The position numbers and the translations under genes were made by a program. This document shows, in pieces, positions 30,080 through 39,331 of a stretch of 39,345 nucleotides of DNA (the first letter of the stretch is position 1; each line of letters starts with the position of its first letter). The notes under the pieces are model-generated. The model saw only the letters and a program-made list of their open reading frames with translations, ran no database searches and was not told the origin of the DNA. Source of the stretch: an uncultured Selenomonadaceae bacterium (GTDB taxonomy: Bacteria; Bacillota; Negativicutes; Selenomonadales; Selenomonadaceae). The DNA lies in contig CAJOIB010000012.1 in assembly GCA_905234705.1 (NCBI GenBank), positions 21,407 to 60,751 on the forward strand. Reading direction: 5' to 3'.

Positions 30080-31699
30080 TTGAAACGGCGAATATTTTTT
30101 TTGTTGATAATGGCGGGGGTGATGATTTTTTCGATGGCGGCGGCGTTCGCGGAAGACATTGGGCGCGGCAAAACGCTGATTTACATTCCGATTGACAACC
30201 GCCCCGTGAATTTGAAGCAAACCGTTGAATTGGCGGAGCGACTTGGTTATGAAGTGCTTGTACCGCCGCAAATTTTTTTAGGGACGGGCGCTGACAGTTC
30301 CAAATTCGGCAACCCCGAGGAACTTTGGTATTGGCTGAATAAAAATGCGCATCGTGCGGACGCGGCGATTATTTCAACTGACGCCGTGCTTTATGGCAGT
30401 TTAGTTGCGTCGCGGCAACACGAAATGAGCGTTGAGGAAGTTTTGACGCGCGCTAGAAATTTTGAGATTTTTCATGAGGATTTTCCCTACCTGCCGATTT
30501 ACGCCTTTGGTACGATTATGAGGACGCCGCGCTCCGGCAGTTATTCCAGCGCCGAGCCAGAATATTACAAGCAATTCGGCGAAATGATTTTTAACTACAC
30601 CGCGCTCAAAGATAAATCCGAAACCGATAAACTTACTGAAAAAGAGCAGGCTGAATTTGCGCGCCTTGAAAATGAAATTCCCAAAGAGGCGCTTGAAGAT
30701 TGGCTAGGTCGCCGCGCGAAAAATTATGACGTTCACCAATACCTTGCTGAATTGACGGCGGCGGGCATTTTCAATTATTTTTTGGTGGGCTGCGACGATA
30801 GCGCGATGTTTTCGCAGACGCATTTGGAGAGCCGCCACTTGACAGCTTACGGCAACGATTTGGATTTGGGCAAGACGCGTTTTCAAGTTATGTCCGGCGC
30901 TGATGAACTTGGTATGCTGATGATTTCGCGCGCCATTAATAACGATTTGCACCGCATTCCGCTTATTGCAATTGATTATAACATTGGCACAGGCGCTAAT
31001 ACTGTTCCTACTTTCAGCAATGAAAAAATCAGCGAATCCCTTGAAGGTGCGATAATTTCTGTGGGCGGCGTTCGCATTCAGAATATCGAAAATGCCGATT
31101 TGATTTTGTCAGTGAATACTTTTCCGAATGGCAAAACTTTTAGCTCGGATAACAAAATTAATCGCGTTAAGCCGCACAGTGGCATTGGCTTTTTTGTTGA
31201 CGATATGAAAAAATTTATCAAGAAAGGCTACGCTGTGGGCGTTGTGGATATTTCTATGAGCAACGGCGCGGACAATTCTTTGATGCGGCGACTCAGAGAT
31301 GCCAAATTGCAATTCAAAATTCGCTCGTACGGCGGCTGGAATACTGCGTCGAACAGCGCGGGATTTTTGATTGGTGCGGGCGTTTTGACGCGCTATATGA
31401 GCGACAACGATTTTTACAATTTGCTTTTGCAGAGATATTTGGACGATTGGGTTTATCAAGCGAATCTTCGCACGCAGATTAACGGCGGCTTGATTTGGAC
31501 AGTTCCTGGCGAGGGTGGCTTGTGGAATTTAGACGGACGTCGCGCAGGACTTGAAACTTTAACTGCCGATTTGGTTAAAAAATTTGTCGACGAAAATATA
31601 ATCTTGCCGGACGGTTACGTTTTGGAAAATATTTCGGTTGATTTTCCCTGGAATAGAACTTTCGAGGCGGATATTTCCTTCGATTTGATTAAGCAATAA
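30080..31699 (+). CDS. Secreted DUF4127 family protein
   Basis: A 539-aa exported protein. The N-terminus is a signal peptide (KRRIFFLLIMAGVMIFSMAA, cleavage after AFA near residue 24). The mature chain matches DUF4127: IYIPIDNRPVNLKQTVELAE at the start, ISTDAVLYGSLVASRQH, AFGTIMRTPRSGSYSSAEPE, LVGCDDSAMFSQTHLE and YGGWNTASNSAGFLIG. The function of DUF4127 is unknown; homologues are secreted or periplasmic and common in Firmicutes. The start TTG 30080 follows AAGGAGG by nine bases and overlaps no other gene. It forms an operon with tatD. TCGCGCAGG at 31540 encodes R-A-G in it. The gene is complete. Confidence 0.88.
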   Translation: MKRRIFFLLIMAGVMIFSMAAAFAEDIGRGKTLIYIPIDNRPVNLKQTVELAERLGYEVLVPPQIFLGTGADSSKFGNPEELWYWLNKNAHRADAAIISTDAVLYGSLVASRQHEMSVEEVLTRARNFEIFHEDFPYLPIYAFGTIMRTPRSGSYSSAEPEYYKQFGEMIFNYTALKDKSETDKLTEKEQAEFARLENEIPKEALEDWLGRRAKNYDVHQYLAELTAAGIFNYFLVGCDDSAMFSQTHLESRHLTAYGNDLDLGKTRFQVMSGADELGMLMISRAINNDLHRIPLIAIDYNIGTGANTVPTFSNEKISESLEGAIISVGGVRIQNIENADLILSVNTFPNGKTFSSDNKINRVKPHSGIGFFVDDMKKFIKKGYAVGVVDISMSNGADNSLMRRLRDAKLQFKIRSYGGWNTASNSAGFLIGAGVLTRYMSDNDFYNLLLQRYLDDWVYQANLRTQINGGLIWTVPGEGGLWNLDGRRAGLETLTADLVKKFVDENIILPDGYVLENISVDFPWNRTFEADISFDLIKQ

Positions 31700-31718
31700 A
31701 TTTTTCCGCAAAATAAAA

Positions 31719-31758
31719 AGCCCACCGACATTTTTGCCGATGGACTTATTTTTTTTAT
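31719..31758. terminator. Bidirectional terminator between DUF4127 and atpC
   Basis: AGCCCACCGAC and GCCGATGGACT form a stem; T-rich tracts follow on the plus side (31748-31756), and TTTTTATTTT follows on the minus side. It separates two convergent operons. Confidence 0.75.
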
Positions 31759-31768
31759 AAAATTTGAT

Positions 31769-32191
31769 TTAAAAGGTTACATGTTTAACAAGCAGCCGCG
31801 CCTTGGCTCTGGCGAGTGCTTTATTTGCGCGGTCAATGTCGATTAGTGAATCTTTCGTCGCGCGCTTGTACTCTGCAATGCGTTCTTCAGCGCGTTTCAT
31901 AGCCGCCTTAGCGCGGTCAACGTCAATGCCGTCTGGAAGTTCCGCTGAATCCGCCAAAATTGTAATTTGTTCGGGCGTGACTTCCATAAATCCGCCGCCT
32001 ATTGCAACTAAATCTTCATTTGCGCCGGTTTTAACTCTCATTGCGTGCGGTAGTAATTCTGTCAAAAGTCTTGCGTGCCGCGGCAATATTCCCAATTCGC
32101 CCGCCGTCGAACGCACTATTAACATATCAATATCTTTGGATAGGACTTCGCCCTTATCCGGTGTGACCAACTCAAGCCGAATCGTCGCCAT
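31769..32191 (-). CDS. atpC: ATP synthase epsilon subunit
   Basis: A 140-aa central-stalk subunit of F1 that regulates ATPase activity. The N-terminal beta sandwich shows RLELVTPDKGEVLSKDIDML, STAGELGILPRHARLLTEL and IGGGFMEVTPEQITILADSA; the C-terminal helical hairpin (RAKAAMKRAEERIAEYKRAT; DRANKALARAKARL) is present, so the inhibitory extended form is possible. It is the last gene of the operon. ATG 32191 lies four bases after the position where atpD would stop (32195) if its frame were restored, with AAGGAGG upstream. Confidence 0.95.
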   Translation of the reverse strand: MATIRLELVTPDKGEVLSKDIDMLIVRSTAGELGILPRHARLLTELLPHAMRVKTGANEDLVAIGGGFMEVTPEQITILADSAELPDGIDVDRAKAAMKRAEERIAEYKRATKDSLIDIDRANKALARAKARLLVKHVTF

Positions 32192-32234
32192 AGCTTACGC
32201 CTCCTTGAGTTTAGCTGCCTTTTGGACTGCCTCC

Positions 32235-33611
<1,377 letters not shown>

Positions 33612-33621
33612 TTATTTAATA

Positions 33622-33813
33622 TTAGTCGTCGTAATAATCGTCTTCGTCATCATAATAATCATCGTCGTCATAATCATATTCGTAATAATCGTCTTCGTCA
33701 AAATCATCTTCGTAGTAATCTTCGTCATCATAATCTTCATCGTCATAAGGTTCCGCGAAAGTTTGCCCGCTCATCAAAAAGGTTATTAAAGCCGCTAAAA
33801 TTATTTTTTTCAA
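33622..33813 (-). CDS. Small secreted Asp/Tyr-rich acidic protein inside the ATP synthase operon
   Basis: A 63-aa protein with a signal peptide (KKIILAALITFLMSGQTFA) followed by about 42 residues made almost wholly of Asp, Glu and Tyr, in runs such as YDDEDYDDEDYYEDDFDED. The estimated charge is extremely negative. The DNA shows trinucleotide-like repetition (TCG/TCATAA on the plus strand). It lies between atpG and atpD on the same strand, 19 bases after the atpG stop and 25 bases before the atpD start. The start TTG 33813 is inferred from GAAGGGAAG upstream and from the signal peptide; a longer frame starts inside atpG. No family is known to me. Metal or cation binding, or a cell-surface polyanion, are possible roles. 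Confidence 0.65.
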   Translation of the reverse strand: MKKIILAALITFLMSGQTFAEPYDDEDYDDEDYYEDDFDEDDYYEYDYDDDDYYDDEDDYYDD

Positions 33814-33832
33814 GGCTGTTACTTCCCTTCGA

Positions 33833-34909
33833 TTATTCGAGTGCATTAGCGCCGCCGACAATTTCGTTAATTTCATTGGTAATACCGGCTTGACGAACTT
33901 TATTATAGTAAAGATTGAGTTTGCCGACCAGTTCCTGCGCGTTATCAGTAGCGTTGCTCATAGCGTTCATTCGCGAGCTCAATTCTGACGCCGCACTGTG
34001 CAACATAGCGCCGTAAATTCGCGTGGCAATTCTGCGCGGCAGGAAATCATTCAGCACCGATACAACGTCCGGCTCGTAAATGTATTCTTCCTTAGCATTA
34101 TTTTCGGAAGGATAATCATCAGTAACCAGCGGCAAAAGTGTAACATCGTCCGGCGTGCAACTGATAGCCGAATTGAATCGCGTATAAATCATAGTCACGT
34201 CGATAATCTCGCCGCTCATAAACCGCTCAATGATTAAATCGGCAATTTCTTTCGCGTACTGGTAACTGGGGCGCTCGCTGATACCGCTGTAATTTTTGAT
34301 AATATTGTAGCCGCGTTGTTTGAAATGACCGGTAGCCTTTCTGCCAACCGTGATTAATTCGATACCTTCAATATAATCTGCGTCGTGGTATTCCTGCGCG
34401 ACATTGACGGTTTTATTAGGCGTACGACGCCCGCCAGCCTTAGCAAAAGATTTTTGCGCGCGAAGTTGATCGGCGTCAATTCCAGTCATATTTTTAAGCG
34501 CGTCAACGTTTTGCTTATGAAAATTTTCTTCCTTAGATTCACCGGTCGGGCTAGTGCCGTCATATTCAATCGTAGCGTGAGCCTCTTTGAAAACGTTGCT
34601 CGAATAAGCGCCGGCTAAGCCTTTATCGGACGCAATTACCAAAAATAAAAATTTACCGTCCGTGCGTCCTTGCGCTTCAATTAATTCTTGCCGCGACATT
34701 ATGAAGGGACTTTCGCTCTCGGAACTGTTCATTTGCGTCATAAGCCGCGTTAAAATTTCGCGCGTCTTTTCTACGTACGGAATATTTGACAGTAAAGTAT
34801 CTCGCGCAGCGTTGAATCTGGAGCGGGCAATCATATCCATTGCGTTGGTTATTTTTTGAATGCTCTTGACGCTGCGGATACGGCGGCGAATGTTTTGTAA
34901 ATTTGCCAT
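33833..34909 (-). CDS. atpG: ATP synthase gamma subunit with internal insertion
   Basis: The rotating shaft of F1. The N- and C-terminal coiled-coil helices are clear (NLQNIRRRIRSVKSIQKIT; HSAASELSSRMNAMSNATDN; NLYYNKVRQAGITNEINEIV). At 358 aa it is about 65-70 residues longer than the usual 285-295. The extra length lies between SDKGLAGAYSSNVFKEA (about residue 105) and ELITVGRKATGHFKQRGYNI (about 195), a charged segment including ESKEENFHKQNVDALKNM and GGRRTPNKTVNVAQEYHDAD. This falls in the Rossmann-like globular part facing the foot of the stalk. ATG 34909 follows atpA with AAGGCGG upstream. Confidence 0.95.
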   Translation of the reverse strand: MANLQNIRRRIRSVKSIQKITNAMDMIARSRFNAARDTLLSNIPYVEKTREILTRLMTQMNSSESESPFIMSRQELIEAQGRTDGKFLFLVIASDKGLAGAYSSNVFKEAHATIEYDGTSPTGESKEENFHKQNVDALKNMTGIDADQLRAQKSFAKAGGRRTPNKTVNVAQEYHDADYIEGIELITVGRKATGHFKQRGYNIIKNYSGISERPSYQYAKEIADLIIERFMSGEIIDVTMIYTRFNSAISCTPDDVTLLPLVTDDYPSENNAKEEYIYEPDVVSVLNDFLPRRIATRIYGAMLHSAASELSSRMNAMSNATDNAQELVGKLNLYYNKVRQAGITNEINEIVGGANALE

Positions 34910-34929
34910 TTACGCCACCGCCTTAACCT

Positions 34930-36408
34930 TCAGTAGTCTTGTACGCCTTCAAGCGCGTCGTCAAGTTTTTTCTTCTCAACAATTTTCTTGCCAATATCGG
35001 CGTGCCGCGAATGCATAAATTTCAAAAAGTCTGCGTGGAATTGAACAACTTTATCGACAGGAATATCAGTTAAAAATCCACGAACCGCCGTGAAAATCGT
35101 TAAAATCTGATCTTCAACCGGCAACGGCGAATATTGAGCCTGTTTCAAAGTTTCAACCATACGCGCGCCGCGGTCGAGCTGTGCCTTAGTCGCTTTGTCC
35201 AAATCTGAACCGAATTGAGCAAACGCCGCCAATTCACGATACTGAGCCAAATCAAGGCGCATTGTACCAGCAACCTGTTTCATAGCTTTAATCTGCGCTG
35301 AACCACCAACGCGCGAAACCGACAAACCAACGCTGATAGCCGGACGAATACCGGAATAAAACGAGTCAGTTTCCAACATAATCTGCCCGTCAGTAATTGA
35401 AATAACGTTAGTCGGAATGTAAGCCGAAACGTCGCCCGCCTGCGTTTCAATAATCGGCAAAGCGGTAATTGAGCCAGCGCCGAGCCTGTCACTAAGTTTA
35501 GCCGCGCGCTCCAAAAGTCTTGAGTGCAGATAAAAAACGTCACCAGGATAAGCTTCACGCCCAGGCGGACGTCTTAAAAGCAATGACATTGCACGATAAG
35601 CCGCCGCGTGTTTCGTCAAATCGTCGTAAATGCAAAGGCAATGTCCATGTTTTTCGTACATAAAATATTCCGCCATCGCAACGCCGGAGTACGGAGCAAG
35701 ATATTGCAACGGCGCAGAATCAGCCGCAGTAGCCGCAACGACGATTGAATATTCCATAGCGCCGCGGTCTTCCAACGTTTTAACAACGCGCGCAACTGTC
35801 GACGCCTTTTGTCCAATCGCCACGTAAATACAAATACAGTTTTGCCCTTTTTGGTTAATAATCGTGTCGATAGCAATAGCAGATTTACCGATACCGCGGT
35901 CGCCGATAATCAACTCACGCTGTCCGCGTCCAATCGGAACAAGCGCGTCGATAGCCTTTAAGCCGGTTTGCAGCGGCTCATGAACTGATTTTCTGTCAGC
36001 AATACCAGGCGCGGGATTTTCGACAGGGCGGAATTGCGAAGTTTCAATAGGTCCTTTGCCGTCAATCGGACGCCCGAGCGCATCAACTACGCGCCCAATC
36101 ATATTTTCGCCAACCGGAACTTGCATGATTCGCGCAGTGCGTTTAACGGTCGCGCCTTCTTTAATTTCGTTATCGCGACCAAGAATAACCGCGCCGACGT
36201 TGTCCTGTTCCAAGTTAAGAACCAAACCGTAAATATCATCGCCAAAATCAAGCAACTCGCCGGACATAGCCTTATCAAGCCCGTGAATGTGCGCGATACC
36301 GTCACCGACCTCAATAACCGTGCCGACCTCGTCAACATTCAAATCGACGTTGTAATTTTTAATCTGATTCTTGATTATGGCAGTAATTTCATCTGGATTA
36401 ATTTTCAT
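34930..36408 (-). CDS. atpA: ATP synthase alpha subunit, C-terminus probably frameshifted
   Basis: The regulatory nucleotide-binding F1 subunit, 492 aa as read. The Walker A is [15 protein letters not shown] (about residues 169-183); [14 protein letters not shown], the Arg-finger region [16 protein letters not shown], and the C-terminal helical domain are present. ATG 36408 (MKINPDEI) is chosen because the 24 residues before it read into atpH. Near the end, KKLDDALE is followed by GVQDY and a stop, whereas the next phase reads AYKTTEG and stops just before an atpG ribosome site. Homologues have about seven more residues between these blocks. A short deletion near 34945-34955 is therefore likely, the same pattern as in atpD, mraY and rpmI. 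Confidence 0.95.
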   Translation of the reverse strand: MKINPDEITAIIKNQIKNYNVDLNVDEVGTVIEVGDGIAHIHGLDKAMSGELLDFGDDIYGLVLNLEQDNVGAVILGRDNEIKEGATVKRTARIMQVPVGENMIGRVVDALGRPIDGKGPIETSQFRPVENPAPGIADRKSVHEPLQTGLKAIDALVPIGRGQRELIIGDRGIGKSAIAIDTIINQKGQNCICIYVAIGQKASTVARVVKTLEDRGAMEYSIVVAATAADSAPLQYLAPYSGVAMAEYFMYEKHGHCLCIYDDLTKHAAAYRAMSLLLRRPPGREAYPGDVFYLHSRLLERAAKLSDRLGAGSITALPIIETQAGDVSAYIPTNVISITDGQIMLETDSFYSGIRPAISVGLSVSRVGGSAQIKAMKQVAGTMRLDLAQYRELAAFAQFGSDLDKATKAQLDRGARMVETLKQAQYSPLPVEDQILTIFTAVRGFLTDIPVDKVVQFHADFLKFMHSRHADIGKKIVEKKKLDDALEGVQDY

Positions 36409-36418
36409 ATTTGTTGAG

Positions 36419-36961
36419 TCACCTCTGGACCGAAAGAGTATTTTGCAGGGAGCGCAGGCGACCGGCGGCGCTGCCGTCAATGCGTCTGTCTCCGATTGTT
36501 ACGATAAGTCCGCCGAGAATTGATGAATCTTCATGCTTGCGGATTTTAATTTTTTTGCCGGTAACGCTTGCAAGTTTTTTGCCGAGCTGATTTTCCTGTG
36601 TCTTAGTGAGCGGAAAAGCTGAAATAACGTCCGCCACCAAAATTCCCTGCGCGGCATTTTTCAACGCGGTGAAAATTTCGTAAATCTCATTGAAAATGCC
36701 AATGCGCCCTTTGTCAACCAGAATCATTAAGAAATTCATGGTGTTATCGGAAATTTCGCCGTCGAATGCCTTAGCAAGCAAATCTTTTTTAGCTTTGTGC
36801 GGAACGAGCGGATTTTGAAAAAACTTCACAGCTTCCGGCAGATTGAAAACATCTTCCTGGATTTTGGAAAGATCCTTATCGTATTCGTCAAGTTGATTGT
36901 CTTCCTGCGCGAGTTCAAAAATAGCGCGCGCGTACTTCGTGGCAAGCTGAATATTTAACAT
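36419..36961 (-). CDS. atpH: ATP synthase delta subunit
   Basis: A 180-aa peripheral-stalk subunit that joins subunit b to the top of F1. The N-terminal helical domain ([20 protein letters not shown]) and the conserved C-terminal block ([20 protein letters not shown], then RLRSLQNTL) are standard. ATG 36961 lies 12 bases after the atpF stop, with GAGGGGCGAG across the junction. Its stop is 10 bases before the atpA start. Complete. Confidence 0.94.
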   Translation of the reverse strand: MLNIQLATKYARAIFELAQEDNQLDEYDKDLSKIQEDVFNLPEAVKFFQNPLVPHKAKKDLLAKAFDGEISDNTMNFLMILVDKGRIGIFNEIYEIFTALKNAAQGILVADVISAFPLTKTQENQLGKKLASVTGKKIKIRKHEDSSILGGLIVTIGDRRIDGSAAGRLRSLQNTLSVQR

Positions 36962-36973
36962 TTAACTCGCCCC

Positions 36974-37474
36974 TCACTTAGCATCTTCAAACATATTTTT
37001 ATCGAGACCGGAAATAAAATCGCTGACAAGTTTATCGTTTTCCTTGGAAGAAAGATTTTTGGCAACGATTTTTTCAGCCGCCGCTAAACTCAGCGAAATA
37101 ATTTCAGCCTTCATCTGGTCAAATGCGCGGTCGCGTTCGTTTTGGATTTCAAGCTGTGCATTTTGTTTCATGCGGTCAATTTCTTTTTTAGTTTCGGCAA
37201 CAAGTGCTTCGCGTTCTTGGCGCGCGGTTATTTCCGCTTTGTCGACGATTTCTTGAGCGCGTTTTTGAGCGTCGGCTAATTGACTTTTGTATTGCGCTAA
37301 AGTGTCTTCAGCGGCTTTTTTATCGGAATTAGCTTTGTCGATAGTTTCTTGGATTTTATCGGCGCGCTGTTGAAGCATTTTCGCAACGGGCTTGTACGCC
37401 AATGCACGCAGTATTGCGACCAAAATTAGGAAGTTCAAAATCTGCGCGATAAGTGTTGCGTTAAGTTCTATCAA
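36974..37474 (-). CDS. atpF: ATP synthase b subunit
   Basis: A 166-aa stator subunit: one N-terminal membrane helix (LIAQILNFLILVAILRALAY) and a long charged coiled coil that dimerises and reaches up to delta (ADKIQETIDKANSDKKAAED; AEITARQEREALVAETKKEI). The end (AAAEKIVAKNLSSKENDKL) matches the delta-binding part. ATG 37474 is preceded by GAAGGGGGG. Only one b gene is present, so the stator is a homodimer. Complete. Confidence 0.95.
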   Translation of the reverse strand: MIELNATLIAQILNFLILVAILRALAYKPVAKMLQQRADKIQETIDKANSDKKAAEDTLAQYKSQLADAQKRAQEIVDKAEITARQEREALVAETKKEIDRMKQNAQLEIQNERDRAFDQMKAEIISLSLAAAEKIVAKNLSSKENDKLVSDFISGLDKNMFEDAK

Positions 37475-37514
37475 AGAAAATTCCCCCCTTCAAGAAAATT
37501 TTGCGGGAAATTAA

Positions 37515-37769
37515 TTACGCGCCGATGAGCGGGTTAGCGTAGAGCATAATCAAAGCGATAACGGCTGCGATAATCGCCATAGCTTCAATCAAGCCGACGG
37601 AGATAAGCGTATTGGTGAAAAGCGTGCCTTGAGCTTCTGGCTGACGCGTGATACCTTCGATAAATTTACTTGTGACAAGACCGTCGCCCAAACCAGCGCC
37701 GACAGCCGCCAAACCCATTGTAATGCCTGCTCCGATAAGAGCCGCCGCTACCATAATTGCATGTTCCAT
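37515..37769 (-). CDS. atpE: ATP synthase c subunit
   Basis: An 84-aa hairpin of two membrane helices that builds the rotor ring. Helix 1 contains GAGITMGLAAVGAGLGDG, the polar loop is TRQPEAQG, and helix 2 carries the ion-binding carboxylate in GLIEAMAIIAAVIAL (about residue 64). The residues after the Glu are Ala-Met rather than Ser-Thr, and helix 1 lacks the Gln of sodium-binding rings, so proton coupling is inferred. ATG 37769 follows AGGAGGAAAATTTAA. It is separated from atpB by the inserted secreted-protein gene. Confidence 0.96.
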   Translation of the reverse strand: MEHAIMVAAALIGAGITMGLAAVGAGLGDGLVTSKFIEGITRQPEAQGTLFTNTLISVGLIEAMAIIAAVIALIMLYANPLIGA

Positions 37770-37800
37770 TTAAATTTTCCTCCTCAAAATTTAAAATTAA

Positions 37801-38253
37801 TCAATCCTCAATGGAAGTGTAAAAATCTTCGTCGTAAGTACCGTAAAATTTTTCGCCGAATACAAGGTAAAAAATTTTTTCCGCGCCCATAGCGTAGCCG
37901 CTGCCTTCAGCAATAGTGCCTTTCGGATTCAAAAACATTAAAGTCTTATTTTCACCGACAAAGTAAACTTTTCTTTCTGCAACGTCGTAAGCAAATTCCA
38001 TAACTTTTACGTTATCCCAATTAGTACGGGCGGGCGTCCTGCTGTCGTAAATGATGTAGTTGAACGAAACGCAGCGCAAAGAATCTTCGTTTTCCCAGTC
38101 CAAAGAATTTTTCTTCAAAAAATATTCGTAACCTTGATGTTGGTAAAAAAGCATAAGATTTTTATCGTCACGAGGATTTTTCGCCGCCGCTGCCACTGAA
38201 ATTGTCAGCATTACACCTAAAATCAGCATTACCGAAAAAATTTTTTTTACCAA
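37801..38253 (-). CDS. Secreted hypothetical protein inserted between atpB and atpE
   Basis: A 150-aa protein with a signal peptide (VKKIFSVMLILGVMLTISVA, cleavage after AAAA). The mature domain is small and beta-rich with many aromatic residues: NLMLFYQHQGYEYFLKKNSL, SLRCVSFNYIIYDSRTPA, VKVMEFAYDVAERKVYFVG, SGYAMGAEKIFYLVFGEKFY. The pattern (reporting of a value, conversion to a change upon NYIIYDSR, then VYFVGENKTL) resembles small secreted proteins of Negativicutes, but I know no named family. The start TTG 38253 is nine bases after AAGGAG at the end of atpB; TTG 38259 is the alternative. Its position, tightly packed between atpB and atpE on the same strand, means that it is co-transcribed with the ATP synthase. 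Function unknown. Confidence 0.8.
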   Translation of the reverse strand: MVKKIFSVMLILGVMLTISVAAAAKNPRDDKNLMLFYQHQGYEYFLKKNSLDWENEDSLRCVSFNYIIYDSRTPARTNWDNVKVMEFAYDVAERKVYFVGENKTLMFLNPKGTIAEGSGYAMGAEKIFYLVFGEKFYGTYDEDFYTSIED

Positions 38254-38259
38254 TGTCAA

Positions 38260-38922
38260 TTACTCCTTAACAGCGTTGCCCAGGTAAGCCATACTGAGCA
38301 TAGTAAAGATAACCGCGTGAACGCAACTGATAAAAATACTGAATCCGAGCCACAGGACGCTTGGTATCGGCATCCAAATCGGCAGCAAATGCAGTAAGAC
38401 GATAATCAGAATTTCGCCCGCGAGGATGTTACCGAATAGACGGAAAGCTAACGTTATCGGCTTAGCGATTTCTTCAATCATGTTGATAATGACAAACGGC
38501 GGAAAAGGCTGGAAGAAATGCGCGATGTAATGACCGCCCTTGAAGTACAAGCCAAAGAAATGCACCATACAAACAACCAGCAAAGCAAGTCCAAGCGTTG
38601 TGTTCAAATCGTTGGTTGGAGACGCCAAAGTTGGAATCAAGCCCAACAAGTTGCACGTAAGCAAGAACAAAAACAGCGACACGATAAACGGCGCGAACAT
38701 TTTGCCGCGTTTGCCCATCATATTTTCGAGCTGTCCGTGCAGCCACACGACGATTATCTCAATGAAATTTTGCCAGCCCTTTGGAATAATCGATAAACTT
38801 TTAACGGCGAGACAGGAAATTATTATCACTATCGCCATAGCCAGCCACGTCATACACAGAGTTTCCCAGTTGAAAGTCAAGCCCATAAACTGTACAGTCT
38901 CGCGGACACCAATATGTTCCAT
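38260..38922 (-). CDS. atpB: ATP synthase a subunit
   Basis: A 220-aa membrane subunit that forms the ion path against the c ring. Five to six hydrophobic segments are visible. The essential Arg lies in ITLAFRLFGNILAGEIL (about residue 162); NLLGLIPTLASPTNDLNTTL and the last helix (SIFISCVHAVIFTMLSMAYL) are conserved. ATG 38922 is preceded by GGAGGAGGTG, which itself overlaps the end of atpI, and the frame upstream has no family counterpart. Complete. Confidence 0.95.
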   Translation of the reverse strand: MEHIGVRETVQFMGLTFNWETLCMTWLAMAIVIIISCLAVKSLSIIPKGWQNFIEIIVVWLHGQLENMMGKRGKMFAPFIVSLFLFLLTCNLLGLIPTLASPTNDLNTTLGLALLVVCMVHFFGLYFKGGHYIAHFFQPFPPFVIINMIEEIAKPITLAFRLFGNILAGEILIIVLLHLLPIWMPIPSVLWLGFSIFISCVHAVIFTMLSMAYLGNAVKE

Positions 38923-38926
38923 AAAT

Positions 38927-39292
38927 TCACCTCCTCCCGAAATACGACAAAACACCCAGCGAGGTCAGGTAAAACATAACAAAACACACCGACGTTGCGA
39001 AAAAAAGCTCCGTCGATATGTGAACAGCCACCGCCAAAACTACAAAAACCATAGCCAGCCGCAATAACATTCCGATTAACATAATTCTCTTAGCTTGAGC
39101 CTGCTCGAATTTTGCCGCCGTTTCCAATCTTGCCGCCGCCGATACGAAATAGAAAACATTTAGAATCGCGCCAATCAAAATTGCGCCGCAAAGATAAATT
39201 TGCCCGCTGGAAAATAATTGTATCGCCATTATCGCGGCGACCGCTACGAACATTTTGTAACCTCGCCCGAAATTTAAAATAACCTGTCTCAT
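38927..39292 (-). CDS. atpI: ATP synthase protein I (AtpI-like)
   Basis: A 121-aa membrane protein with four hydrophobic segments (MFVAVAAIMAIQLFSSG; LCGAILIGAILNVFYFVSAA; IMLIGMLLRLAMVFVVLAVA; FFATSVCFVMFYLTSLGVL) and a polar centre (ARLETAAKFEQAQAKR). This matches the ATP synthase I family, which assists c-ring assembly or magnesium handling. It is the first gene of the operon here. ATG 39292 fits the family length, but no ribosome site is visible; an element repeated at 25499 lies directly upstream (39300-39331). A longer frame from TTG 39331 would translate that element. Confidence 0.82.
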   Translation of the reverse strand: MRQVILNFGRGYKMFVAVAAIMAIQLFSSGQIYLCGAILIGAILNVFYFVSAAARLETAAKFEQAQAKRIMLIGMLLRLAMVFVVLAVAVHISTELFFATSVCFVMFYLTSLGVLSYFGRR

Positions 39293-39299
39293 ATTGGCT

Positions 39300-39331
39300 A
39301 AACTTCGACGCGCTAAAAAATTTCCCTGCAA
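39300..39331 (-). repeat. Intergenic element TGCAGG-N15-GTCGAA, copy 2, upstream of atpI
   Basis: On the minus strand it reads TGCAGG, 15 bases, GTCGAAG, matching the copy at 25499-25531 with identical spacing and a shared 18-base block. A looser copy with TTGACA in place of GTCGAA forms the marR -35 at 12899-12926. It ends eight bases before the atpI start, so it may act in transcription or translation of the operon. Confidence 0.6.

Noticed and set aside
33622-33740. Periodic repeats resembling a short CRISPR or microsatellite array
   Set aside because: The periodicity is three bases and explained by Asp/Tyr/Glu codons of one frame; there are no spacers of constant length.
37515-37769. Sodium-coupled ATP synthase
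   Set aside because: The c subunit lacks the Gln in helix 1 and the Ser-Thr after the carboxylate that mark sodium-binding rings; proton coupling fits better.
39292-39331. Longer atpI start at TTG 39331
   Set aside because: It would translate the intergenic repeated element and has no ribosome site; the family length fits ATG 39292.
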